This document shows, piece by piece, positions 1-8,233 of a stretch of DNA of 13,173 nt. Origin of the DNA: Spartobacteria bacterium (lineage in GTDB: Bacteria > Verrucomicrobiota > Verrucomicrobiia > Chthoniobacterales > Chthoniobacteraceae); contig JANXWU010000287.1 in NCBI GenBank assembly GCA_025350985.1, positions 1-13,173 of the forward strand. Direction: 5' to 3'. The notes beneath the pieces were generated by a model, which saw only the letters and a program-made list of their open reading frames with translations, searched no databases and was not told the DNA's origin. The stretch's first letter is position 1. Each line of letters opens with the position of its first letter. The position numbers and the translations under genes are program-made.

Positions 1-1
1 T

Positions 2-2653
2 TTCGTGCGCATCAACGACACCGAGTTGTCGTGGCTCGGCTGCACGCGGGAGGAGGTAATCGGAAAGAAGAAGTTCAGCGATTTCCTGACGCCGGAGAGT
101 TTCGAGATTCATCGCGAGCTCTTCCGGCATTTCGTGGAAACCGGCACGGTGCATGACGTGGAATACGAGATGGTGCGCAAGGACGGCGGCCACTTTCCGG
201 TGCTCCTGAACGCCACCGCGATCACCGATGCGGCGGGCAAGTTTGTGATGAGCCGCTCGACGGTGTTCGACGTGACCGAGCGCCGCCGGGCCGAACGGCA
301 ACTGGACCGGTTTTTCACGCTGTCGCTTAACCTGCTTTGCATCGCGGATTTCGATGGATTTTTCAAACGACTGAACCCGGCCTGGGAGACGACGCTTGGC
401 TACACGACGGACGAGTTGATGGCGCAGCCGTATTTGGATTTCGTTCATCCCGACGACCGCGAGGCGACGTCCGCCCAATCGGACAAGGTCAGTGCTGGAG
501 AACCAATTTTTTCCTTCGAGAACCGCTATCGCTGCAAGGACGGGTCGTTCCGGTGGCTGCTCTGGCAGGCGGCGCCTTCGCTCGGTGAAAGCCTGATCTA
601 CGCGGTCGCGCTGGACATCACAGACCGCAAACGCGGCGAGGAGCAGACGCGGGAACTGCAAAACTTTCTCAATTCGATTGTGGAAAACATCCCGCTGATG
701 CTCTTCGTCAAGGACGCGAAAAACCTCCGCTTCGTGCGCGTGAACAAAGAGGAGGAGAAGCTGATCGGGCATTCCCGTCACGACCTGCTGGGCAAAACCG
801 ACTTCGATCTTTTTCCGCGCGACGAGGCGGAATTTTTCACCGCCAAAGATCGCGAAGTGCTCGACCGGGGGGAGCTGCTCGACATCCCGGAGGAACCGAT
901 CATGACCGCGGACGGCCCGCGGGTTTTTCACACCAAAAAAATCCCGATCCTCGATCTCCAGGGACGGCCGGAATATTTGTTGGGAATTTCCGAGGACATC
1001 ACGGAACGCAAGCGCGCGGCGGAACGGCTGGAAGCGAGCGAGCGGCGGCTGCGGCTCACCATCGACACCGCCTACGACGCCTACATTGCGATGGATGCGG
1101 CGGGCCGGATCATCGCGTGGAACGAGCAGGCGGAAAAAACTTTTGGCTGGAACAGCGAGGAGGTGACCGGGCGAAAGATGTCGGAGACGATCATCCCGGA
1201 AAAGTATCGGGTCATGCACGAGAGCGGACTGGCGGAGTTTTTGCGGACGGGTGAGGGCGCGGTGCTTAACCAGCGGCTGGAGCTGAGCGCGTTGCACCGA
1301 AGTGGGCGGGAGTTTCCGCTGGAGATCACCATCTCGGCGATGCGCTGGGGCGACTCGTGGGTGTTCAGTTCGTTTTCACGAGACATCACCGAACGCAAAA
1401 AAGGCGAGCAGCGGCTCAACGCGCAATACGCCGTCACGCGCGTGCTCTCCGAGGCGCCGTCGCGCGAGGACGCCGCGCCGCTGATCGCCCGCGCGATTTG
1501 CGAAACGCTGGGCTGGGAGCTGGGGCTTTCCTGGCGCTGCGATGGGAAAAAACTGCGCTGCATCGACTTTTGGGAACGCGAGCCGGGCAAGTTTTCCGCG
1601 TTCACCGCGGCCATGAAAAAAGTGCGTTCGTCCGCCGACAATGTTTTGCCGGGGCGGGTGATGGCCGGCGCGGTCACAGAGTGGATTCCCGACACGAAGG
1701 ACGACGCCGTGCTCTCGAAGTCCGCCGAATTTATCGCGAGCGGTCTGCGCGCCGTCTTCGCCTTTCCGGTCCGCTCGGGGGACGAAATCTTGGGCGTGGT
1801 GGAAATCCTCGACTGCGCAGTGCGTCCGCGCGACCCGGCGCTGGTGGAAATGTTCGACGCGCTCGGAAGCCAGATTGGGCAATTCGTCGAGCGCAAGATC
1901 GCCGAGAGCGAGCTGGAGAAAACCGCGGAAGAACTGCGCCGCTCCAACCGCGAACTGGAGATGTTCGCCTACGTCGCGTCGCACGATTTGCAAGAGCCGT
2001 TGCGAATGGTCGCCAGCTACACGCAACTGCTCGCCCGCCGCTACCAGGGCAAGCTCGACGCGAACGCCGACGAGTTCATTGCCTTCGCCGTGGATGGCGC
2101 GAAACGAATGCAGGCTTTTATCAACGACCTGCTGCAATACTCGCGCGTGGGCACGAAGGGAAAGGCGTTCTCGCCAGTGGATTTGAACGAGATCGCGCGG
2201 CGCGTGTTGGCGAACTTGAAAATCGCGATCGAGGAAAGCGACGCCGCAGTCACCTTCGAGCCACTGCCGACGCTCACCGGCGACGACTCGCAGCTCACGC
2301 AGCTTTTCCAAAACCTGGTCGGCAACGCGATCAAGTTTCGCAAACCGGAGGAGCCGCCACGCATCCACGTCGCGGTGGCGCGCGAGGGCGACGTCTGGAT
2401 TTTTCGCGTGAGCGACAACGGCATCGGAATCGCGCCGGAGTATTTCGAGAAGATTTTCGTCATCTTCCAGCGGCTGCACACGCGGGACGAATATCCCGGC
2501 ACCGGCATCGGTCTCTCGATTTGCAAGCGCATCGTCGAACGGCACGGCGGCACGATCGACGTGGAATCCGTTGCGGGAACGGGATCGGTGTTTACCTTCA
2601 CGCTCCCCGTCAAAGAATCAGTCCATGAAGATCCCTCCGGCCAAACCGCTTGA
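2..2653 (+). CDS. Multi-PAS/GAF sensor histidine kinase, 5' truncated
   Basis: The gene is open to the left edge; a GTG lies at 5, but the sequence there is already inside a PAS fold (FVRINDTELSWLG), so the real start is upstream. Counting from position 5, I see a partial PAS (1-95), PAS 2 (about 100-207), PAS 3 (about 220-336), PAS 4 (about 346-466), each ending in a D(I/V)T(E/D)R(K/R) linker, then a GAF domain (about 473-634). The kinase core has a dimerisation helix with ASHDLQEP (phospho-acceptor His660), an N-box (LVGNAIKF, Asn774), G1 (SDNGIGI, Asp804) and G2 (GTGIGLSI). The core resembles phytochrome/Cph1-type kinases, which fits the Rcp1-type regulator that overlaps its 3' end by 29 bp. 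No membrane helix is visible in the part present, so it looks cytosolic. The ligand is unknown; the PAS domains could bind cofactors or redox signals. Confidence 0.93.
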   Translation, partial: FVRINDTELSWLGCTREEVIGKKKFSDFLTPESFEIHRELFRHFVETGTVHDVEYEMVRKDGGHFPVLLNATAITDAAGKFVMSRSTVFDVTERRRAERQLDRFFTLSLNLLCIADFDGFFKRLNPAWETTLGYTTDELMAQPYLDFVHPDDREATSAQSDKVSAGEPIFSFENRYRCKDGSFRWLLWQAAPSLGESLIYAVALDITDRKRGEEQTRELQNFLNSIVENIPLMLFVKDAKNLRFVRVNKEEEKLIGHSRHDLLGKTDFDLFPRDEAEFFTAKDREVLDRGELLDIPEEPIMTADGPRVFHTKKIPILDLQGRPEYLLGISEDITERKRAAERLEASERRLRLTIDTAYDAYIAMDAAGRIIAWNEQAEKTFGWNSEEVTGRKMSETIIPEKYRVMHESGLAEFLRTGEGAVLNQRLELSALHRSGREFPLEITISAMRWGDSWVFSSFSRDITERKKGEQRLNAQYAVTRVLSEAPSREDAAPLIARAICETLGWELGLSWRCDGKKLRCIDFWEREPGKFSAFTAAMKKVRSSADNVLPGRVMAGAVTEWIPDTKDDAVLSKSAEFIASGLRAVFAFPVRSGDEILGVVEILDCAVRPRDPALVEMFDALGSQIGQFVERKIAESELEKTAEELRRSNRELEMFAYVASHDLQEPLRMVASYTQLLARRYQGKLDANADEFIAFAVDGAKRMQAFINDLLQYSRVGTKGKAFSPVDLNEIARRVLANLKIAIEESDAAVTFEPLPTLTGDDSQLTQLFQNLVGNAIKFRKPEEPPRIHVAVAREGDVWIFRVSDNGIGIAPEYFEKIFVIFQRLHTRDEYPGTGIGLSICKRIVERHGGTIDVESVAGTGSVFTFTLPVKESVHEDPSGQTA

Positions 2654-3083
2654 AATCCTGCTCGTGGAGGACAATCGGGGCGAGGCGCGGCTGGTCGAGG
2701 AGGCGCTGGCGGAGATGGAGTTTCCGGGGAATTTGAGCGTCGTCACCGACGGGGTGGAAGCGATGCGGTTTCTGCGGCGGATTGGGATTTACGCCGCGGT
2801 GCCGAAGCCCGATCTGGTGCTGCTGGATTTGAACATGCCGCGCATGGACGGGCGCGCCGTGCTGCATGAAATGAAAAAGGACGAGGAGCTGCAAAAAATT
2901 CCGGTGGTCGTGTTGAGCACTTCGCAGGCGGACGACGATGTGTGGACTGCTTACCACCTCAACGCGAACTGCTATATCACCAAGCCGGTCGAGATGGATC
3001 AGTTCATCCACGTCATCCAGTCGATCCAAAATTTCTGGCATACGACCGCGCGCCTGCCACCTTCTTCCCCGCCGGAGACATGA
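2625..3083 (+). CDS. Single-domain response regulator, Rcp1 type
   Basis: This 152-residue protein is a receiver domain with no output domain. It has the acidic pair Glu15/Asp16 (LLVEDN), phospho-acceptor Asp68 (LLDLNMPRMDG), Ser98 (VLSTS) and Lys120 in the TKP motif, so all switch residues are present. The long loop before Asp68 and the end of the form IQNFW...LPP are typical of regulators paired with phytochrome-like kinases (Rcp1 family). I chose the ATG at 2625 because homology begins right after it; the frame stays open to 2571 but the added residues (RERDRCLPSR...) look like read-through of kinase sequence. It overlaps the kinase by 29 bp, suggesting that His660 of that kinase is its phosphate donor (inference). 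Its effect must come through protein contact or by passing phosphate onwards. Confidence 0.92.
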   Translation: MKIPPAKPLEILLVEDNRGEARLVEEALAEMEFPGNLSVVTDGVEAMRFLRRIGIYAAVPKPDLVLLDLNMPRMDGRAVLHEMKKDEELQKIPVVVLSTSQADDDVWTAYHLNANCYITKPVEMDQFIHVIQSIQNFWHTTARLPPSSPPET

Positions 3084-4687
3084 TGCCAAAAAATCAGCCC
3101 ATCCGCGTGCTTCTGATCGAGGACAATCCGGGCGATGCGCGTCTGTTGCAGGAATTGCTGACCGAATCGCAAACGAGTTTCGTCTTCGTATGCGTCGAGC
3201 GCATGGCGATGGCGCTGGAAAAGCTGGAGGCGGGGGGAATCGATGTGGTGTTGAGCGATCTCTCGCTGCCGGACAGCCGGGGGGTGGAGACTTTTGAAAA
3301 GCTGCACACGCGCGCGCCGGACGTGCCGATCATCGTGTTGAGCGGGCTGGCGGACGAGGCGCTGGCGGTGGAGATCGTGGAAAAAGGCGCGCAGGATTAT
3401 CTGGTCAAGGGCACGTTCGACACGGATTTGCTCGTGCGCGCAATGCGTTACGCGATCAAGCGCGCCGAGTCGGATCGGGCGCTGGGCGAAGAGCGGAATC
3501 TGCTGCGCAACGTCATCGACAACCAGCCGGACGCGATTTACGTCAAGGATTTGGCGGGGCGTTACCTGCTCGACAATGCGGCGCACATGCGTGGGCTGGA
3601 GGTCAATTCGATGGAGGAAATCATCGGCAAAACGGCGTTCGATTTTTTCGCCAAAACGGTCGCGCTGGAATTTCAAGCGGACGACGAACTGGTGCTGCGG
3701 ACCGGCGCGGCGATCATCAATCGCGAGGAAATCGCCAACACCCACAACGGAACGAACCGGTGGCTTTCCACGACCAAAGTCCCGCTGCGCAATCGCGAGG
3801 GAAAAATTGTGGGGCTGGTCGGGATTGGACGCGACATCACCGAACGCAAGCATGCGCAGGAGTTGCTCGCGCAGACCAATCAGGAATTGCGCGCAAAAAA
3901 TCAGGAGATGCAGGACGACCTGAGCATGGCACGCGAAATCCAGGAGGCGATCATCCCGCAGCAGTTCCCGGCCTTTCCGCGTCACGCTGCGCCGGGCGAG
4001 AGCGCGCTTTGTTTTGACAGCCGCTACCTGCCGACGGCAGCGGTCGGCGGCGATTTTTTCCACGTCCTGTCCATTTCAGACACGAAGGCGGGCGTCTTTA
4101 TTTGCGACGTAATGGGCCACGGTGTGCGTGCCGCATTGGTCACCGCCATCCAGCGCGCGCTGGTCGAGGAGTTGATCGTGGTGGCCGCCGATCCGTCGGA
4201 ATTTCTCACGCAGATCAATCGCGCGTTGCTCGCGATTCTGCGCCGAACTCAGACGCCGATGTTCGCGTCGGCTTTTTATCTCGTCGCCGATTTGGAGACG
4301 GGTGAAATGCGGTTTTCCAGTGCGGGTCATCCGAAGCCGTTGCACCTGCATCGCGACACGGGTGAGGTGCAGTTTCTTGGCGGCGAGCAGCGGCCGGGAC
4401 CGGCGCTCGGCGTGTTTGAGGATTCGGTTTTTCCCGAGGAAACCGCACAGTTGCGGACGAAGGATCTGGTGATGCTGTTTACCGACGGGCTGTTTGAAGT
4501 GGAACGGCCGGACGGAAAACTTTACGAACAATCGCAGCTTCTGGACGCGGTGCGTCAGCGCGTTCATCTGCCTGCGCCGCAACTCTTCGACGAGTTGTTA
4601 AAGGAGATTCAGGAGTTCTCGGAGAGCACGTCATTTATCGACGACGTTTGCCTGGTGTCGATGGAAGTGGAGAGACTGGGACGGTGA
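3080..4687 (+). CDS. REC-PAS-PP2C (RsbU/SpoIIE-like) phosphatase
   Basis: The protein has 535 residues. Receiver domain: about 8-125, with Glu14/Asp15, phospho-acceptor Asp60 (SDLSLPDS), Ser88 and Lys110. PAS domain: about 140-257, ending GRDITERK. A short coiled-coil linker (about 258-290) leads into a PP2C-type Ser/Thr phosphatase of the SpoIIE/RsbU family, with metal-binding motifs AVGGDFF (Asp325), DVMGHG (343-348) and the late SFIDDV (Asp521/522). Family members dephosphorylate anti-anti-sigma (STAS) proteins in partner switching, so receiver phosphorylation probably gates that activity; no STAS or anti-sigma gene is visible here. Two ATGs stand in tandem, at 3080 and 3083. The GGAG at 3074-3077 is 2 nt from the first and 5 nt from the second, so 3083 may be the real start. 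Either overlaps the stop of the regulator upstream, implying translational coupling. The REC-PAS half is closely paralogous to the kinase at 6590-8233. Confidence 0.93.
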   Translation: MMPKNQPIRVLLIEDNPGDARLLQELLTESQTSFVFVCVERMAMALEKLEAGGIDVVLSDLSLPDSRGVETFEKLHTRAPDVPIIVLSGLADEALAVEIVEKGAQDYLVKGTFDTDLLVRAMRYAIKRAESDRALGEERNLLRNVIDNQPDAIYVKDLAGRYLLDNAAHMRGLEVNSMEEIIGKTAFDFFAKTVALEFQADDELVLRTGAAIINREEIANTHNGTNRWLSTTKVPLRNREGKIVGLVGIGRDITERKHAQELLAQTNQELRAKNQEMQDDLSMAREIQEAIIPQQFPAFPRHAAPGESALCFDSRYLPTAAVGGDFFHVLSISDTKAGVFICDVMGHGVRAALVTAIQRALVEELIVVAADPSEFLTQINRALLAILRRTQTPMFASAFYLVADLETGEMRFSSAGHPKPLHLHRDTGEVQFLGGEQRPGPALGVFEDSVFPEETAQLRTKDLVMLFTDGLFEVERPDGKLYEQSQLLDAVRQRVHLPAPQLFDELLKEIQEFSESTSFIDDVCLVSMEVERLGR

Positions 4688-4732
4688 TTCGTGTGGCGGA
4701 TTTCAGCGCAGTTCGATAACATCCCCCGCGTC

Positions 4733-4855
4733 ATGTTTCCCCCCGCCAAGCCGCCCGTGGAAATCCTGCTCATCGAGGATAGCCAGGCGGATGTGCGGTT
4801 GATCGAGGATTTTTGGCTGACGGTGGTGAAGCTGCCGGACCGGACGGAAACATGA
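4733..4855 (+). pseudogene. Collapsed Rcp1-type response regulator remnant (40 codons)
   Basis: This short frame reads as the first beta strand and acidic pocket of a receiver (PPVEILLIEDSQADVRLI) joined directly to the last helix of an Rcp1-type receiver (EDFWLTVVKLPDRTET). About 100 codons, including the phospho-acceptor Asp, the switch Ser/Thr and the Lys, are missing, yet the frame is kept and ends in a stop (4853-4855) overlapping the ATG of the next gene. The junction lies in ATCGAGGAT (4802-4810). Such a word would be expected both in the first helix (LIEE/D) and near the C-terminus (SIEDFW) of an intact gene, so deletion between short direct repeats is a likely cause. It cannot work as a receiver. 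It could survive as a leader peptide coupling translation to the next gene. No clear ribosome binding site precedes it. The preceding 45 bp show nothing else. Confidence 0.72.
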
Positions 4856-6570
4856 TCGAACGGCCCTTGAATTTGCTGCTCGTCGAGGATGACCGCAATC
4901 TCGCCGAGCTGCTGTCGGCAAAACTGCTGAGCTCGGAGACGGCACTGTTCCAAGTGACGGCGTTGGAGAATCTCGGCGCGGCAATTCATCATCTGCGCGC
5001 GGCGAGCGCGGATGTCGTCCTGCTCGATTTGGATTTGCCGGACAGCAGTGGGTTTGAAACCTTCGCGCGCCTGCACGCGGAATCGCCGGAAGTGCCGGTG
5101 ATTATTCTCAGCAACGCCGACCCCGATGCCGAGCAACTAGCCGTGCGGACGGTGCAGCAGGGGGCGCAGGATTACCTCGTCAAACGCGACGTGCATGCCG
5201 CCGGTTTCGAGTTGCTGCTGCGCGCCATCCAGTACGCCCTGGAACGAAAACGAACCCAGCGCGAGCTGCGCCACGCGTACGACGATTTGGAAAAGCGAGT
5301 GGCCGAGCGGACCGACGAGTTGGTGCGCACGAACGAAAAACTTCGCCACGAAATCGCGGAGCGGAAGCGGGCGGAAGAGGCGTTGCTGGAGAGCAACGCG
5401 CGCCTGGCGGAAGCCGTCGAGCAGGTGCGCAAGGCGCAGGAACACGTCGTGCAACGCGAACGGCTGCACGCGATTGGCCGCATGGCCAGCGGGATCGCGC
5501 ACGATTTCAACAACGCCCTCACCCCGGTTCTCGGCTTCAGCGAACTGCTGCTCATGCGGCCCGAGATGCTCGCCAAAAAAGAAACGGCGCTCGATTATCT
5601 GCGGCGGATTCACGACGCGGCGAAGTTGAGCGCGGGCGTCGTGGCGCGGCTGCGGGATTTCTACCGCGCGCGGGAGGAGGCCGATGTGTTCACGGCGGTG
5701 TCGGTGAATGAGGTGGTGAACGAGGTGATCGCGCTCACGCAGCCGCGCTGGAAAGACCAGGCGCTGGCCGGGGGCATCACCATTCGCATGGCGACGGAGT
5801 TTGAAAACGTGCCGCGCGTTTCCGGCAACGAGCCGGAAATCCGCGAGATGTTTGCGAACATCATTTTCAACGCGGTCGATGCCATGCCCAAATCCGGCAC
5901 CATCCACTGCCGCACCCTGCGGCGGAACGGCTCGGTGGTTGTCGAGTTTTCCGACACCGGCACGGGCATGACCGAGGAAACGCGCGCGCGCTGCCTCGAA
6001 CCGTTTTATTCCACGAAGGCCGAGCACGGCAGTGGGCTTGGCTTGGGCATTGTATATGGTATCGTCCGCCGCCACGATGGAGACATTCAGATTGAAAGCG
6101 AACTTGGAAAAGGAACGACCGTGAGCATTTCATTGCCGATGCAAAAAGAAACCACCACTCAGTCCGCCGCCGCGCCCGCGCCGGATGTCCCGCACTCGCT
6201 GCGCCTGCTCGTCGTCGAGGACGATGCGCTGGTCCGCGAGGTTTTGGCGGCTTATCTACGCGAGGATAAACACGAGATCGAAGTGGCGGAGGACGGTCGC
6301 GAGGGATTGGAAAAATTTCGCGACGGATTGTTTCACGCGGTCTTCACCGACCGTGCGATGCCCGAGATGAACGGCGATCAACTCGCGATCGAAATCAAAA
6401 AACTCGATCCGAAGATGCCGGTCGTCCTGCTCACCGGCTATGGTGACTTGATGGCGGGTGCCGGCGACCGGCCGGAGGGCGTGGATGTCGTCGTCGGAAA
6501 ACCGTTCACGCAGGAGTTGCTGCGCCAGGGATTGCAGGCCGCGCTCGACATGCACCGGCCCGGTGCCTAG
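4852..6570 (+). CDS. Hybrid histidine kinase, REC-HisKA-HATPase-REC
   Basis: The protein has 572 residues. N-terminal receiver: about 6-125 (Glu12/Asp13/Asp14, phospho-acceptor Asp59, Lys111). A long charged coiled coil (about 130-205) leads to a kinase core with phospho-acceptor His217 in GIAHDFNNALTP, N-box (NIIFNAVDAM, Asn340), G1 (DTGTGM, Asp368), F-box (EPFYSTK) and G2 (GSGLGLGIV). The HDFNN style is the NtrB-like/hybrid kinase group. After a proline/alanine linker (about 434-448) comes a second receiver, about 450-565, with Asp457/458, phospho-acceptor Asp500 (TDRAMPEMNG), Thr528 and Lys550 (GKP). No membrane segment or PAS is seen, so its input is presumably phosphorylation of the first receiver. 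The ATG at 4852 was chosen because homology begins there and it overlaps the stop of the remnant (ATGA); a TTG at 4813 would add only unrelated residues. Confidence 0.93.
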   Translation: MIERPLNLLLVEDDRNLAELLSAKLLSSETALFQVTALENLGAAIHHLRAASADVVLLDLDLPDSSGFETFARLHAESPEVPVIILSNADPDAEQLAVRTVQQGAQDYLVKRDVHAAGFELLLRAIQYALERKRTQRELRHAYDDLEKRVAERTDELVRTNEKLRHEIAERKRAEEALLESNARLAEAVEQVRKAQEHVVQRERLHAIGRMASGIAHDFNNALTPVLGFSELLLMRPEMLAKKETALDYLRRIHDAAKLSAGVVARLRDFYRAREEADVFTAVSVNEVVNEVIALTQPRWKDQALAGGITIRMATEFENVPRVSGNEPEIREMFANIIFNAVDAMPKSGTIHCRTLRRNGSVVVEFSDTGTGMTEETRARCLEPFYSTKAEHGSGLGLGIVYGIVRRHDGDIQIESELGKGTTVSISLPMQKETTTQSAAAPAPDVPHSLRLLVVEDDALVREVLAAYLREDKHEIEVAEDGREGLEKFRDGLFHAVFTDRAMPEMNGDQLAIEIKKLDPKMPVVLLTGYGDLMAGAGDRPEGVDVVVGKPFTQELLRQGLQAALDMHRPGA

Positions 6571-6589
6571 GCAGTGGAAGCGTCCGACC

Positions 6590-8233
6590 ATGACGCCTGA
6601 AAACGCCCCGTCCGAAAACTTTCGCGTCCTGCTGGTCGAGGACAATCCCGGTGACGCGCGGTTTTTGCAGGAGATCCTCGCCGATGAAAAGCACGCGCCC
6701 TTTGAGATCGTGCGGCGCGTCGAGCGTCTGGCGGAAGCATTCGCGTTTCTCGACGAGAGCAATCCCGATCTCGTCCTGCTCGACCTGACGCTGCCCGACA
6801 GCGCCGGCATTGACACTTTCGACAAAGTCCACACCCGCACGCCACACACGCCGATCATCGTGCTGAGCGGGCTCGATGATGAGGAACTCGCACTTCACAC
6901 CGTCAAGCGCGGGGCGCAGGATTACCTCGTGAAGGGCCACTTCGACGGCCACCTGCTCGTCCGCGCGATGCGCTACGCCGTCGAGCGCGCGCACGCGGAG
7001 ATGGCGCTGGCGAGTGAGCGGAATCTCCTGCGCAACCTCGTGGACAACCTGCCGGATTACATCTACGCGAAGGACGACGTCGGGCACTACGTCATCGACA
7101 ACGTCGCGCACATGCGCCAGCTCCATGTGCAAAGTCCCGAGGAGGTCACGGGCAAAACCGTGTTCGATTTTTTCCCCGAGGAAATCGCGCGCAAATTTCA
7201 CGCCGACGACCAGGCGATCATCGCCTCCGGCCAGCCGCTCATCAACCGCGAGGAACCGAGCGTCGGGCGCGACGGAGCGGAGCGCTGGCTCTCGACCACG
7301 AAGGTGCCGCTGCGCGACGAGCAGAATCAGGTCGTCGGCCTCGTGTGCATCGGGCGCGACATCACGGAGCGGAAGCTGTTCGAGGAGCAGTTGCAAAAAG
7401 CCAATGGCGACCTGTCGCGGAATCGGGATGAACTTTCCGCCGCGCTCGACCGATTGAAACAGGCCCACGGCGAACTGCACTCCGTGCAGTTGCAGTTGAT
7501 CGAGGCGGAAAAAATGAAGTCGATCGGCCGTCTCGCCGCCGGCGTGGCGCACGAAGTCAAAAATCCGCTGGCAATCATCACGATGGGAATTCATTACCTC
7601 GAACAACAAAAGTACGAGGACAAGGAAGTGCCCGCGATCCTGCGCGACTTGGACGACGCGGTGAAGCGGGCGGATGCGGTGATCCGCGGCTTGCTCGATT
7701 TTTCCGCGCCGCAGAAACTCGAAGTGGGCGAGGAGGATTTGAACCAGATCATCGAACACTCGCTGCTCCTGGTTCGCGGAGAGTTGAGCGCCGGCGGTGT
7801 GACTTGCACCCGGCAGTTACAAAAAAATCTCCCGAAACTCCGGCTCGACCGGCTCAAGTTCGGCCAGGTTTTTGTCAACGTCTTCGCCAATGCCATCCAC
7901 GCCATGTCGCCCGGCGGCGTGCTGACCGTGCGCACCTACACGAAGCAACTGACGGGCGTCGGCCACAACATTGGCGACAAGCGTTCGGAGTCATTTCGCG
8001 TCGGACAGACGCTGGTCGTCTGCGAAATCGACGACACGGGACACGGCGTGCCCGAGGACCGGCTCCACAAAGTGTTCGACCCATTTTTCACCACGAAGCC
8101 GACGGGCAAAGGCACCGGGCTCGGGCTGAGCGTGTCGAAAACGATCATCGATCTGCACGGCGGCACGATCGAGATTCGCAATCTCCCCGAGGGCACCGGC
8201 GCGCGCGTGACGATCATGCTGCGCACCACCTGA
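6590..8233 (+). CDS. REC-PAS histidine kinase
   Basis: The protein has 547 residues. Receiver: about 11-128 (Glu17/Asp18, phospho-acceptor Asp65 in LLDLTLPDS, Ser93, Lys115). PAS domain: about 145-262, ending GRDITERK. A coiled coil (about 263-305) leads to a kinase core with His321 in GVAHEVKNPLA, N-box (VFANAIHAM), G1 (DDTGHGV), F-box (DPFFTTK) and G2 (GTGLGLSV). The HExxNP style belongs to NtrB-like soluble kinases. It starts 19 bp after the hybrid kinase; GGAAG at 6576-6580 is 9 nt before the ATG, supporting this start. The frame is open further upstream to 6458, but that part lies inside the previous gene and is not receiver-like. REC and PAS match those of the PP2C protein almost throughout, whereas the C-terminal half is unrelated. 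Input is probably phosphate from another cluster kinase plus a PAS signal (inference). It is the last gene of the signalling cluster. Confidence 0.93.
   Translation: MTPENAPSENFRVLLVEDNPGDARFLQEILADEKHAPFEIVRRVERLAEAFAFLDESNPDLVLLDLTLPDSAGIDTFDKVHTRTPHTPIIVLSGLDDEELALHTVKRGAQDYLVKGHFDGHLLVRAMRYAVERAHAEMALASERNLLRNLVDNLPDYIYAKDDVGHYVIDNVAHMRQLHVQSPEEVTGKTVFDFFPEEIARKFHADDQAIIASGQPLINREEPSVGRDGAERWLSTTKVPLRDEQNQVVGLVCIGRDITERKLFEEQLQKANGDLSRNRDELSAALDRLKQAHGELHSVQLQLIEAEKMKSIGRLAAGVAHEVKNPLAIITMGIHYLEQQKYEDKEVPAILRDLDDAVKRADAVIRGLLDFSAPQKLEVGEEDLNQIIEHSLLLVRGELSAGGVTCTRQLQKNLPKLRLDRLKFGQVFVNVFANAIHAMSPGGVLTVRTYTKQLTGVGHNIGDKRSESFRVGQTLVVCEIDDTGHGVPEDRLHKVFDPFFTTKPTGKGTGLGLSVSKTIIDLHGGTIEIRNLPEGTGARVTIMLRTT

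Noticed and set aside
1376..2545. Long antisense open frame (389 codons) opposite the first kinase, and similar ones opposite other genes
   Set aside because: In GC-rich genes the antisense frames are often free of stops. The translations show no domain pattern, and the plus-strand genes in the same places have clear family motifs.
1357..2628. Alternative plus-strand frame of 423 codons inside the first kinase
   Set aside because: It is very rich in Arg/Ala/Gly and is a shadow of the GAF-HisKA-HATPase sequence, which has all kinase motifs in the other frame.
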